Shown: positions 39,391 to 47,802 of the stretch, piece after piece
Layout: every line of letters starts with the position of its first letter
How positions within the stretch are numbered: position 1 is the first letter of the stretch
Source: Telmatobacter sp. DSM 110680
Lineage (GTDB): Bacteria > Acidobacteriota > Terriglobia > Terriglobales > Acidobacteriaceae
Length of the DNA: 64,000 bases
Direction: 5' to 3'
Assembly (NCBI RefSeq): GCF_039994875.1
Contig: NZ_CP121196.1
Coordinates: 2,542,001-2,606,000, forward strand
Notes under the pieces: model-generated
The model's database searches: none
What the model saw: the letters and a program-made list of their open reading frames with translations, nothing else
What the model was told of the DNA's origin: nothing
Program-made: the position numbers and the translations under genes

Positions 39391-40122
39391 ATGCAAGTGG
39401 GTAAGCGGTTCGCGGTTTTGATTGCAGTTTTTGTGGTGATGGTTTTTCTGCCGTTCCGTATCAACGCAGCTCCGCGCAAGGTTCATGTCGTAGGTCTGGG
39501 TGCATTCAAACGGGTGCCGTATTCAAAGAGCGGCGATCCAGCCGGTGCTAAAGCCGGCGAAGACGCGCTCAAAATCAGACCTCTCGTTGTAGACGGGATC
39601 GTCAAGGAATGGACCTCTGGCGAAGCGCACGACGTAACCGACCGCAGTTTCGCCGTCCGCCGCGTGCTCCGCATCAACGATGAACTCCCCGGCGAAAAAC
39701 CCTCGAGTTCAAGCACGCACTGGGTGTGGCAGCGCGGCCCTTGGCTTTTGATTGATCGTGTCACGGGTCATGTCGGAGCGCTCAAGTTGCCGGATTACGA
39801 TCCCAGTGTCAGCCAAGTGATCTGGTTTCGCGATTATGCTGCCTATTGCGGTGTCACCTCGAGCGGGAAGAGCCTTTACGCTGTGGTCGCCCAGGTAGCA
39901 GCGCGCAAGCCGGTGTTGGCGAAGAAACTGACCGCCTACGATCCAGCGTCCCAGACGGAACCTGCTTGTGAAACGGCCGAGTGGCAGCGTGAACCGCTCC
40001 GCGCTACTTTCCATCCCGCTGGCAAGGACCCAGTGAGCTTCGACATTGTGGCGGGTTCTGCGGTGCTTGTTGAGGATGCGGAGGACGATACCGAATCCGC
40101 CCCCTCAGCCAAAACAAATTAG
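39391..40122 (+). CDS. secreted protein of unknown function
   Basis: A 243-residue protein with a signal peptide (FAVLIAVFVVMVFLPFRINA). The mature part is beta-rich (RKVHVVGLGAFKRVPYS, IRPLVVDGIVKEWTSGEAHDV, RGPWLLIDRVTGHVGALKLPD) with two cysteines (YAAYCGV and EPACETAEW). No family is recognised. It lies 15 bases after gatA and may be in the same transcript, though there is no functional link. The acidic tail (EDAEDDTESAPSAKTN) is low in complexity. Confidence 0.6.
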   Translation: MQVGKRFAVLIAVFVVMVFLPFRINAAPRKVHVVGLGAFKRVPYSKSGDPAGAKAGEDALKIRPLVVDGIVKEWTSGEAHDVTDRSFAVRRVLRINDELPGEKPSSSSTHWVWQRGPWLLIDRVTGHVGALKLPDYDPSVSQVIWFRDYAAYCGVTSSGKSLYAVVAQVAARKPVLAKKLTAYDPASQTEPACETAEWQREPLRATFHPAGKDPVSFDIVAGSAVLVEDAEDDTESAPSAKTN

Positions 40123-40189
40123 TTGGACGCAAACAAGATCGACCTTTCGTACTTGCGTGCCAACGCCGGTTGGGCGAAGCTGAAAGACG

Positions 40190-40780
40190 ATGCTTGAATC
40201 TTTTGAAGACTATTTAAAAAATGCGGAAGTCGCGCATGGCCACATGTGCGCCGGACAGATTCTTGGCGTGCGCATGTCCCTGCTTGGCCTTCAAAGCCTG
40301 GGTATCGCAGATCCGCTGGGCGCAGATCGGAAGCGCGTGGTTGCCTTCGTTGAGATTGATCGATGTGCCACCGATGCGATTGGCCTGGTGACCGGTTGCC
40401 GTCTTGGCAAGCGCACTCTCAAATTCCGCGACTGGGGAAAGATGGCGGCTACCTTCGTCGATCTCTCCGCGTCCATCGGTATTCGCATTGTCGCGCTGGA
40501 AAACTCACGCAATCTTGCGCGGGAACTGCATCCCGAGATCGAGAATAAAAGCCAACAACAGATGTTGGCGTACCGCGAATTGAGCGATGATCAGTTATTT
40601 CGCGTGGAGCGCGTCCGCGTACCGGTCGATCCCGCAGAGTTGCCGGGCTATAAGGCGGATCGAGCGGTCTGTGCACGCTGCGGCGAAGGGATCAATTTCG
40701 CGCGCTACGAAGAGGTTGCCGGTCAGAGACTCTGTCTCCCATGCGCTCATCCCGAATTGCGCTACTGGACATCCTTCTAA
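40190..40780 (+). CDS. FmdE/FwdE-family zinc-binding protein
   Basis: A 196-residue protein matching the formylmethanofuran-dehydrogenase subunit E family: HGHMCAGQILGVRMSLLGL near the start, VEIDRCATDAIGLVTGCRLGKRTLKFRDWGKMA in the middle (the Cys-rich signature), and a C-terminal zinc finger with two Cys pairs (CARCGEG near 162 and CLPCAH near 182). Archaeal FmdE is linked to formylmethanofuran dehydrogenase, but this window shows no other methanofuran-pathway gene. Stand-alone bacterial FmdE proteins have been tied to molybdenum-enzyme or formate metabolism; the exact role is not known. Its 3' end overlaps an opposing small open frame. Confidence 0.85.
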   Translation: MLESFEDYLKNAEVAHGHMCAGQILGVRMSLLGLQSLGIADPLGADRKRVVAFVEIDRCATDAIGLVTGCRLGKRTLKFRDWGKMAATFVDLSASIGIRIVALENSRNLARELHPEIENKSQQQMLAYRELSDDQLFRVERVRVPVDPAELPGYKADRAVCARCGEGINFARYEEVAGQRLCLPCAHPELRYWTSF

Positions 40781-41081
40781 GGCCGATTCCTAATGTAGGC
40801 GCACATGGAATGGAGTATTCGCGCTCTGTGCCATAACCGTATTTCGCTCCAGAACTGGAGATTCCGGTCAATCGTGGAGTCATTCCCCGCTGCGGATTTC
40901 GCTGAGGCTGTGTGTCGATTGAGTATCGGTCTTCTACGCGAACCGTGATTATCGGCTGTTTGCCTGCGGGTTGGTTACGAAGATCGAGCTGCCTTGTCAA
41001 ACTCCACAAAACCCACAACATAAAAGCCAGTGAGAGTCCGACTGGAATCAGAAATAAATACTGCAGGATCGTCAGGTGCAT
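40692..41081 (-). CDS. possible small membrane protein overlapping the FmdE gene end
   Basis: An open frame of 129 codons from the ATG at 41081. The first 60 residues look real: a membrane helix (LQYLFLIPVGLSLAFMLWVLWSL) and a polar segment (PIITVRVEDRYSIDTQ). The last 70 residues are low in recognisable structure, and the last 30 lie antisense to the FmdE coding sequence by 89 bases. A weak AAAGAG site precedes the ATG. It could be a true small gene whose 3' end has drifted, or a remnant. Function unknown. Confidence 0.35.
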   Translation of the reverse strand: MHLTILQYLFLIPVGLSLAFMLWVLWSLTRQLDLRNQPAGKQPIITVRVEDRYSIDTQPQRNPQRGMTPRLTGISSSGAKYGYGTEREYSIPCAPTLGIGLRRMSSSAIRDERMGDRVSDRQPLRSARN

Positions 41082-41625
41082 GGTCGTCTCTTTCGGGGCG
41101 AATTCAGCTGACGGCGATCGAGTGATCGGGTAGCCGAAGTCGCCTGAATACAGGAGGCGCCCAAAGTTGTAAGGACAGGGATTTGAAACGATAAAGTGTT
41201 TATAAGGGCTGTGCGGGAGAGTCACGCCGGGAACGCTGTCGGATTGGCCATAAGCCGACCATTCACGCCTACGCGGTTTCCTTGACACGGCAACGGCTGC
41301 GCATTTCTTATCTCTAGTAGGCCTTCTTTCTGAAGTCGGGCTGGAGTGTGCGCCTAGTCTTAACGGCGTCCGGTCCATTGGCTTTTCGGGGAAGACCGTG
41401 TCGAACAGGAAGCAGAAGGTGAGCTGAGTCACTGGTTTGAGTCTGGCGAGGTTGTAGAGTACGCTTGTCGGGCCAATTGAAGGATTTCAGGTTCCATAGC
41501 CTGTGCCGGAAGCACCAGGAGGCCAGGACGATTCTCGGAGACAAAACTGTTTTGCAGGCTCCCGCCTGGCGGAATTGCCTGTGCCCTGAACGTCGGCAGC
41601 ATCGGCGGGCAGAGGCGAGCAAAGG
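41082..41625. other. gene-free leader region upstream of yajC
   Basis: About 540 bases without a supported gene. A promoter-like TTGACA at 41284-41289 is followed 17 bases later by TTCTTA; the stretch from there to yajC (about 300 bases) would be an unusually long untranslated leader and could contain a structured RNA. No known RNA family was recognised. Confidence 0.35.
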
Positions 41626-41952
41626 ATGAGTGTGACGACGAGTTTTGCTTTGTTGGCGGCAGCGCCCGCCGGGGCCGGGAGTGGCATTACGATGCTTCCC
41701 CTGCTGCTTCTGATACCCCTAATGTACTTTGTGATGATTCGCCCTCAGCAGAAGCGCCAGAAGCAATGGCAACAGATGCTCGGCAGCATCAAGACCGGCG
41801 ACAGGGTAACCACTGCGGGCGGTATTCGCGGGATTATTCTGTCCATCAAGGATGACGCGATCATCATTCGCGTAGCCCCCGACAATCTCAAGATCGAAGT
41901 GGCTAAGAGCGCGATTGCGTCCGTAACCACGCAGGAAGAATCGGGCTCCTGA
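41626..41952 (+). CDS. yajC: preprotein translocase subunit YajC
   Basis: A 108-residue protein with one N-terminal helix (MLPLLLLIPLMYFVMI) and the diagnostic RPQQKRQKQWQQMLGSIKTGDRVTTAGGIRG segment (two parts: RPQQKRQKQ and TGDRVTTAGGIRG), then a beta domain (IIIRVAPDNLKIEVAKSAI). YajC binds SecDF in the inner membrane and assists Sec export. secD follows after 99 bases. AAAGG sits five bases before the ATG. Confidence 0.92.
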   Translation: MSVTTSFALLAAAPAGAGSGITMLPLLLLIPLMYFVMIRPQQKRQKQWQQMLGSIKTGDRVTTAGGIRGIILSIKDDAIIIRVAPDNLKIEVAKSAIASVTTQEESGS

Positions 41953-42051
41953 GCTTTGCGTGGTTCGGGATGCGCACCAAGCGTTCCGTTCAACGATACG
42001 GAATGATCAAGTTGTGAAGTCGACACTGTTTTGAATCAGAGAATTGGAACC

Positions 42052-43683
42052 ATGAAGAAAAATCTCAAACAGAAGATTGTCATCATTATCGGAGTGCTGG
42101 TCGTATTTCTATACGGCGCTTTCTTCGGCTTCGACGCGCCCAGGTTGGGAGGCGGTCAACCGCTGCTCAACCAGCTCACGCAGCACATTCACCTTGGCCT
42201 TGATCTGCAGGGCGGCGTTCATCTGATCCTCCAGGTTCAGGTGAAAGAGGCTGTCAGCACGGAGACGGATAATACCGTTGCTCGGATTGAGCAGGATCTG
42301 AAGACTGCGAAGCTCACCTTTTCGCAGGTCACGAAGCCGGATGCGACTAACCATCCTGAGACGATGCATATCGAAGGAATCAATCCGACTCAATCGAATG
42401 CGGTGCGTTCTCTGATAGACGGCAAGTACTCGAACGAGTACGACATCAGCGGCGGCGGTGGCGATAACAGCCTTACCGTGACCATGAAGCCGAATATCGA
42501 GAAGGCTCTCGATGACAAGACGGTTCAAAACACGATTGAGGTAATTCGCGATCGCGTTGACTCTCTCGGTGTGAGCGAGCCGATCATTCAGCAGTATGGC
42601 CTGGGCGACAACCAGATTCTTGTCGAGCTTCCCGGCATATCTGATCTTGATCGTGTCAAGAACATCATCTCCACCACGGCGCGCTTGTCGATTCACGCCG
42701 TCGTTGGCGGTCCATATCCCGATGAGCAGGCAGCGCTTTCGAGTGTGGGGGGAAACCTTCCCAGCGATCAAGAACTTGTCCACGGTTCCGGTTCGATGGC
42801 TACGGGCTCTGACGTCGATAGCGTCTACGTTTTGCAGCGCATCGCTATCGTTGCGGGCACCGATTTCCGGTCAGCCGATCCGGGAACGGATTCCAACACG
42901 GGCCAGCGGACTGTTCATTTCACGTTGACCAACGAAGCCGGCGACAAATTCTACGAGTACACCAGCGCAAACGTTGGGCACAGCATGGCCGTGGTTCTCG
43001 GTGGCCGGGTAAAAGAAGTTGCCAACATTGAGAGCGCTATCCGGGATTCGGGCGAAATCCGCGGCAGCTTCTCGACCGATGAAGTGGCGATTCTCTCCAA
43101 GATGCTGCGTACAGGTGCTCTTCCGGCGTCGCTCAACTATCTTGAAGACCGGACAGTTGGTGCTTCACTTGGTGCGGACTCGATCAAGCAGGGTGTTACG
43201 GCAGCGATTGTCGGCGTTCTGCTGGTCATGATCTTCATGCTTGTGTATTACAAGGGGTCAGGCATCAACGCGGATCTGGCGCTGTTCTTGAACCTTGTTA
43301 TTCTTCTCGGCTTTATGGGTTTCTCGGGCGCTACGCTGACCCTGCCGGGCATTGCCGGCGTGATTCTGACCATCGGTATGGGCGTCGATTCCAACGTACT
43401 GATCTTCGAGCGTATTCGCGAAGAGATGCGTGCGGGGAAGGCGCCATCGGCCGCAGTGGACCAGGGATTTGCCCATGCGTGGACCACAATTCTTGATACG
43501 CACGTCACGACTATCGTGTCGGCGGCGATTCTGTTCCTGTTTGGCAGCGGGCCGGTAAAGGGATTTGCGGTTACCCTGACCTTTGGTCTTGCGGCCAACC
43601 TGTTTACGGCGGTTTACGTATCGCGAGTCATTTTCGATACGCACGTCAACAACCTGAAGACCGGCGAGGCTGTTTCGATCTAA
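42052..43683 (+). CDS. secD: protein translocase subunit SecD
   Basis: A 543-residue RND-type membrane protein that uses the proton gradient to help complete Sec-dependent export. It has one N-terminal helix, the GLDLQGGVHLILQV signature near residue 50, a large periplasmic head (about 60-370), and five C-terminal helices starting near 385, including the conserved DSNVLIFERIREE segment. The ATG at 42052 (KKNLKQKIVIIIG) is preferred to the TTG seven codons earlier. secF follows after 84 bases. Confidence 0.93.
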   Translation: MKKNLKQKIVIIIGVLVVFLYGAFFGFDAPRLGGGQPLLNQLTQHIHLGLDLQGGVHLILQVQVKEAVSTETDNTVARIEQDLKTAKLTFSQVTKPDATNHPETMHIEGINPTQSNAVRSLIDGKYSNEYDISGGGGDNSLTVTMKPNIEKALDDKTVQNTIEVIRDRVDSLGVSEPIIQQYGLGDNQILVELPGISDLDRVKNIISTTARLSIHAVVGGPYPDEQAALSSVGGNLPSDQELVHGSGSMATGSDVDSVYVLQRIAIVAGTDFRSADPGTDSNTGQRTVHFTLTNEAGDKFYEYTSANVGHSMAVVLGGRVKEVANIESAIRDSGEIRGSFSTDEVAILSKMLRTGALPASLNYLEDRTVGASLGADSIKQGVTAAIVGVLLVMIFMLVYYKGSGINADLALFLNLVILLGFMGFSGATLTLPGIAGVILTIGMGVDSNVLIFERIREEMRAGKAPSAAVDQGFAHAWTTILDTHVTTIVSAAILFLFGSGPVKGFAVTLTFGLAANLFTAVYVSRVIFDTHVNNLKTGEAVSI

Positions 43684-43767
43684 GCGGATCGGAAATCGAC
43701 CTACAGGATCAGTCAACATTGCATGCCGGGGCCACGGGGCTCCGGAATTGAGGAAGGCAGAGAACCA

Positions 43768-44751
43768 GTGGAACTCTTTCGTAGCGTAAACGTCGATTGG
43801 TTGGGGAAAAAGTGGTACTTCCTGGCCTTTTCATTGATCTTCAGCGTTGCCGGCATCATTTCAATGAGTGCGCACTGGGCCAAGACCGGTTCCCCGGTTC
43901 CGCTGGGTGTGGACTTTAAGGGTGGCACGCAGGTAGAGGTCCAGTTTAAGCAGGCGCCTGATACGGAGCAGATTCGACAGGCTACCGCGGCAGCGGGCAT
44001 TCGTGATGCAAGCATCGTCAACTACGACATACCCAGCCATCACGAAGTTCTGATCAGCCTTCCCGAGCAGCACGTTGAATCCTCGCTCGACACCGGTCAG
44101 CAGCAGATTCATGACGCTCTTCGTGCCAAGTTTGGCGAGGGTGCTTTTGAGATTCGCAACGTCTCCGTCGTCGGCCCGACGGTTGGCAAGCAACTTGAGA
44201 AACAGGCAACCCTGGCGACTCTCTACTCGCTTTTGGGGATGCTGATTTATCTGTGGTTTCGCTTCCAACTCATCTACGGTATTGCCGCTGTGGTCGCGTG
44301 CTTTCACGACACCCTGATTACGGTGGGATCGTTCGCATTGCTTGACTCGTTTGGTTTCAAGGGAATGGAGATCAGTCTCACGGTCATCGCCGCGATCTTG
44401 ACCTTGGTTGGCTACTCCATGAACGACACGATTGTCGTGTTCGACCGTATTCGTGAGAACCTTCGCCTGAGCCGACGCGAGTCCCTGGCGGACGTGGTCA
44501 ACCGCAGCATCAATCAGACCCTGAGCCGAACGGTATTGACGTCGGGACTGACATTTTTGACAGTGTTGTCACTCTTTGTTTTTGGCGGACCCGTGCTGAG
44601 AGGATTCTCTTTTGCCCTGGTGGTTGGAATTCTGATCGGAACCTATTCCTCGATTGCCGTAGCGGCACCGATGCTGGTGGCATGGCAACAGTGGCGGGCT
44701 GGCAGCAGTAAGGCAGCGGTGCTTCCCGCGGCGAAGCGGTCCAAGGTATAA
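43768..44751 (+). CDS. secF: protein translocase subunit SecF
   Basis: A 327-residue partner of SecD with six helices. It shows WLGKKWYFLAFSLIFSV at helix 1, the GVDFKGGTQVEVQF signature, and the C-terminal YSMNDTIVVFDRIRENLR and SRTVLTSGLTFLTVLSLFVFG segments. The frame is open to an ATG at 43723, but the GTG at 43768 has AGGAAGG about ten bases upstream and gives the usual SecF N-terminus (ELFRSVNVDW), so it is preferred. It is the last gene of the yajC-secD-secF operon. Confidence 0.92.
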   Translation: MELFRSVNVDWLGKKWYFLAFSLIFSVAGIISMSAHWAKTGSPVPLGVDFKGGTQVEVQFKQAPDTEQIRQATAAAGIRDASIVNYDIPSHHEVLISLPEQHVESSLDTGQQQIHDALRAKFGEGAFEIRNVSVVGPTVGKQLEKQATLATLYSLLGMLIYLWFRFQLIYGIAAVVACFHDTLITVGSFALLDSFGFKGMEISLTVIAAILTLVGYSMNDTIVVFDRIRENLRLSRRESLADVVNRSINQTLSRTVLTSGLTFLTVLSLFVFGGPVLRGFSFALVVGILIGTYSSIAVAAPMLVAWQQWRAGSSKAAVLPAAKRSKV

Positions 44752-44783
44752 ATGTGCAACGTGCACTTGTTTTGCAGCAACCT

Positions 44784-44812
44784 TTGCATGTGTTAGGCAG
44801 TTCTGATATAGG
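44784..44812 (+). promoter_or_regulatory. candidate promoter for the tonB gene
   Basis: TTGCAT (44784-44789) and TATAGG (44807-44812) are 17 bases apart, 99 bases before the tonB ATG and just after secF. Pattern match only, but the spacing is ideal. Confidence 0.4.
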
Positions 44813-44910
44813 TGGAGCACGCTTTTTGTAAGCGTTTTAGAGCGCGGGAACATTTGAACTTCCCGCGGTGTCTAAACAGAGGTAACCGACACCCCGATTC
44901 GAGGCTGGCC

Positions 44911-45633
44911 ATGTTTGAGGATTCCACATTTGAATCAGGCGGAAAGATCAAGAGCAAGAGCGGTCGCTGGATGATGTTCACATTCATCACCAACGGCGCA
45001 ATTCTGGTTGCGATGATCCTCTACCCGCTCATTTACCCAGAGGCGTTGCCCAAAGCGATGATGCAGACCTTGTTGGTTGCCCCGCCGCCACCGCCGCCAC
45101 CACCGCCCCCTCCACCACCGGCTGAAGTTGTGCACGTGGTACATGTTCAATCGGAAATGATGAACAACCAGCTGGTCGCTCCTACGAAGATCCCCAAGGA
45201 CATCAAACAGGTAGCCGAGAAGGAAGCTCCTCCCAGCTCATTTGGTGTGGCTGGAGCAGAAGGGCTCGGTGGAAGCTCAAGTGGCGTGATGGGCAGCGTA
45301 TTCGGCTCGGGAACAGCACCCAAGGTTCAGGCCGCTCCGCCCAAAAAGGTGAACATTTCCGCCGGCGTCGCGACTGGTATGTTGATCCAGAAGACCACGC
45401 CGAACTATCCGCCGATTGCCAAGGCTGCACGCGTTTCCGGCACGGTAGTGATTCAAGCAACAATCTCAAAGACCGGAACTATTGAGAATCTCCGCGTCGT
45501 CAGTGGTCCCGCCATGCTGCAACAGGCGGCCCTGGATGCGGTGAGAAGCTGGCGCTACCGGCCTTACCTGCTCAACAACGAGCCCGTCGAAGTGGAAACA
45601 ACGGTCAACGTCATCTTCACTCTGGGCGGATAA
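44911..45633 (+). CDS. tonB: TonB-family energy transducer
   Basis: A 240-residue inner-membrane protein. The cytoplasmic N-terminus and one helix (about 20-42, MFTFITNGAILVAMILYPLIY) are followed by a run of 13 prolines (codons at 45082-45120), a Gly/Ser-rich spacer, and a C-terminal TonB domain (about 150-240). The signature ATGMLIQKTTPNYPPIAKAA ... VSGTVVIQATISKTG ... ALDAVRSWRYRPYLLNNEPV is clear. It spans the periplasm to drive TonB-dependent outer-membrane receptors using ExbB-ExbD, encoded just downstream. A terminator after its stop separates it from exbB, so the motor is probably transcribed on its own. Confidence 0.92.
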   Translation: MFEDSTFESGGKIKSKSGRWMMFTFITNGAILVAMILYPLIYPEALPKAMMQTLLVAPPPPPPPPPPPPPAEVVHVVHVQSEMMNNQLVAPTKIPKDIKQVAEKEAPPSSFGVAGAEGLGGSSSGVMGSVFGSGTAPKVQAAPPKKVNISAGVATGMLIQKTTPNYPPIAKAARVSGTVVIQATISKTGTIENLRVVSGPAMLQQAALDAVRSWRYRPYLLNNEPVEVETTVNVIFTLGG

Positions 45634-45644
45634 ATTTAATCTTC

Positions 45645-45678
45645 GGCTCTTTCCCAATGGGAAGGAGCCTTGCTTTTT
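45645..45678 (+). terminator. rho-independent terminator after tonB
   Basis: GGCTCTTTCCC (45645-45655) pairs with GGGAAGGAGCC (45659-45669) over 11 bp with one G-T wobble and an AAT loop, followed by TTGCTTTTT. Confidence 0.8.
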
Positions 45679-45911
45679 GACCCGAATGCGAATCTAAAAG
45701 AGCCGCATTCCCAATCTCAAAACCGGAATGATGTATCCGAAGGCAGCGACTCCAACAGCCATACACGAACTCGATCTCTTGAAGTTAGATTCATGAGAGG
45801 AAGGGAACGGCGGGAGATGAAGCTTAACGGGCCAGTTTTTCTGGTTTTGCCGCCATCAATTCGCATAACGGACAGTCTTAGTTCAGAAACTCCTTAGGAG
45901 GAACGATTCAA

Positions 45912-46652
45912 GTGATTCTCGCTCAGCTCGCACATTTCGCTTCGCACACGGTCAACAGCCTGGCATTTTTTCAGGAAGAGCAGACGGTAAGCTTTAGCCC
46001 TCTCGGTCTGTGGCAACACATGGGATGGCCGGCGCGTACCATCGCGATCATCCTGTTCATCGAGTCGATCTGGTCGCTGGCCGTTATGATCGACCGTTAC
46101 CTGTACTTCTCAGCAGCCCGCAAGCAGTCCCGCGAGTTTGCGCCCAAGGTTGCCGGCGCGCTCAAAGACAGCAAGTTGGAAGAGGCGATCAAGATCGCCG
46201 ATCGCAACAAGAAGTCGCACCTCGCTGAAGTTGTTACCGCTGGCCTGCAGGAGTTCCGTGCTTCTGGCGGCGTAGCAAGCGAAGCGACGATCGAGAGTTC
46301 GGGCCGCGCATTAGAGCGCGCCGAGGCAATCGTTCACGCCAAGCTGAAGAGGGGTCTTGCCGTATTGGCCACCATCGGCTCCACGGCTCCATTCGTCGGG
46401 CTGCTTGGGACGGTTATCGGAATTTTGAACGCCTTCCAACAGATCGCCACCCAGAAGACTTCCGGTATCGGTGCAGTCGCCGGCGGTATCTCTGAGGCGC
46501 TGGTAACCACCGCGTTCGGTTTGCTGGTGGCTATCCCTGCCGTTATGGCATTCAACTACTTCACTGGGCGTGTCGAATCTTTCGACGTAGAGATGGACAA
46601 CTCCTCGAGCGAACTGATCGACTACTTCATCAAGCAGAGCAGCAAGCGCTAA
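45912..46652 (+). CDS. exbB: ExbB/TolQ/MotA-type proton channel protein
   Basis: A 246-residue inner-membrane protein with three helices: about 39-60 (TIAIILFIESIWSLAVMIDR), about 147-170 (AVLATIGSTAPFVGLLGTVIGI) and about 195-215. The signature GSTAPFVGLLGTVIGILNAF and the TTAFGLLVAIPAVMAFNYF segment are those of ExbB/TolQ. It forms the pentameric stator that, with ExbD, uses proton flow to energise TonB. The GTG at 45912 has AGGAGG ten bases upstream. Three exbD genes follow on the same strand, which is more than the usual one. Confidence 0.9.
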   Translation: MILAQLAHFASHTVNSLAFFQEEQTVSFSPLGLWQHMGWPARTIAIILFIESIWSLAVMIDRYLYFSAARKQSREFAPKVAGALKDSKLEEAIKIADRNKKSHLAEVVTAGLQEFRASGGVASEATIESSGRALERAEAIVHAKLKRGLAVLATIGSTAPFVGLLGTVIGILNAFQQIATQKTSGIGAVAGGISEALVTTAFGLLVAIPAVMAFNYFTGRVESFDVEMDNSSSELIDYFIKQSSKR

Positions 46653-46691
46653 GCAATCCGGGTGTAGCCCCGAGCGAGAAACTTTCAGGTG

Positions 46692-46720
46692 GGCAGGAAA
46701 GCGACAAACGCTGTCCTGCC
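46692..46720 (+). other. intergenic hairpin between exbB and exbD1
   Basis: GGCAGGAAAGCG (46692-46703) pairs with CGCTGTCCTGCC (46709-46720) with one mismatch and a five-base ACAAA loop. No T run follows, so it is unlikely to be a full terminator; it may be a partial attenuator or an mRNA-processing site that adjusts the ExbB:ExbD ratio. Confidence 0.5.
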
Positions 46721-46808
46721 GCCGGTTTCCAGCAAGGTGCAACAGCCTTTTCGAGCTAGAGACCGGGTAGTCTCCGGTATATGAATTCAATAGGCACGGA
46801 GCCCAAAC

Positions 46809-47252
46809 ATGGGAATTGCGGTTCGTAACGAAGGCACAAAGGTCAATTCCAACATCAACGTGACCCCGATGGTCGATGTGATGCTGGTTTTGCTTATCAT
46901 CTTCATGGTCATCACCCCGATGCTGCAGAACAAAGTCTCGGTTGATATGGCCAAGGTAGAAAATCCCACACCCATGCCAGACGCCGACAAGGAAGATGCC
47001 ATTATTGTGGCCATCACCCGCGATGGTGGTGTGTTCCTTGGTCAAAACAAGGTCGCCACCTCTGAGCTGGGAGGTCTGGTTCGTGACAAGCTAGCCGATA
47101 CGCCGGGCAAAGAGATTTTTGTTCGTGCTGATGCTCGCGCTCAGTTCCGCGGCGTAGAAGACGCAATCGATGCCGTGCGTACAGCAGGCGTGGATGAAGT
47201 TGGCTTGCTAACGAATAAGCGTGAAGGCCCCGGCGGCGCCGGCGGGCAGTGA
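46809..47252 (+). CDS. exbD: ExbD/TolR-family protein (copy 1)
   Basis: A 147-residue protein with one N-terminal helix carrying the conserved aspartate (VTPMVDVMLVLLIIFMVIT, Asp near residue 22) needed for proton conduction, then a periplasmic domain (AIIVAITRDGGVFLGQNKV ... IFVRADARAQFRGVEDAID). A short Lys/Asp insert (VENPTPMPDADKED) separates helix and domain. GGAG lies eight bases before the ATG. It is the first of three tandem copies and the most divergent in its C-terminus (VGLLTNKREGPGGAGGQ). Confidence 0.9.
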   Translation: MGIAVRNEGTKVNSNINVTPMVDVMLVLLIIFMVITPMLQNKVSVDMAKVENPTPMPDADKEDAIIVAITRDGGVFLGQNKVATSELGGLVRDKLADTPGKEIFVRADARAQFRGVEDAIDAVRTAGVDEVGLLTNKREGPGGAGGQ

Positions 47253-47308
47253 TCATTGACCTGGAACGCTATACATAACCATTTGCATTACACGAGGAGT
47301 TTGAAGCC

Positions 47309-47749
47309 ATGGCAATGACAGCTGGAGGTAGCAGTGGTGGCGCGATGGGCGACATCAATGTCACCCCGATGATCGATATTCTGCTGGTGCTACTCATCAT
47401 CTTCATGGTCATCGTGCCGGTTACGCCCAAGGGCCTGGATGCCCTGGTGCCGCAGCCGCCGAAGAATCCGCAACAGCAACAGCCGCAGAACGACCGTACG
47501 ATTGTTGTGCAGGTCGTATATCGGCCCGGCGCGGCTCCGGCCTACAAAATCAACGAGACCGATGTTGCGCACAATGATCTGTTGGCGCGGCTCACTGAGA
47601 TTTACGCAAACCGCGCAGAACGCGTGATGTTCGTGAAGGGCGATGACGAGCTGAATTTTGCCTACATCGCTGATGTTATCGACATTGCACATGCGGCGAA
47701 CGTAGACCACATCGGCTTGATGACGCCGAAGATCATGGCTGGCCAGTAA
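47309..47749 (+). CDS. ExbD/TolR-family protein (copy 2)
   Basis: A 146-residue ExbD paralogue: helix VTPMIDILLVLLIIFMVIV with the conserved Asp, then a Pro/Gln-rich linker (PQPPKNPQQQQPQNDR), and a periplasmic domain (APAYKINETDVAHNDLLARL ... RVMFVKGDDELNFAYIADVI). It ends in HIGLMTPKIMAGQ, very like copy 3. GAGGAG precedes the ATG by nine bases. It lies 56 bases after copy 1. Confidence 0.9.
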   Translation: MAMTAGGSSGGAMGDINVTPMIDILLVLLIIFMVIVPVTPKGLDALVPQPPKNPQQQQPQNDRTIVVQVVYRPGAAPAYKINETDVAHNDLLARLTEIYANRAERVMFVKGDDELNFAYIADVIDIAHAANVDHIGLMTPKIMAGQ

Positions 47750-47802
47750 GCGTCGCACATTCACTCAATCTCTCCGCTCACCGGAAGAAAGGGAACACTG
47801 CG

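Noticed and set aside
41394..41412. GGAAGCAG near a GTGTC, reminiscent of the SRP RNA apical motif
   Set aside because: The 5' CAGG partner of the symmetric loop and the flanking helix are missing.
45082..45120. short repeated CCG/CCA/CCC units
   Set aside because: Proline codons of TonB, not a CRISPR or independent repeat.
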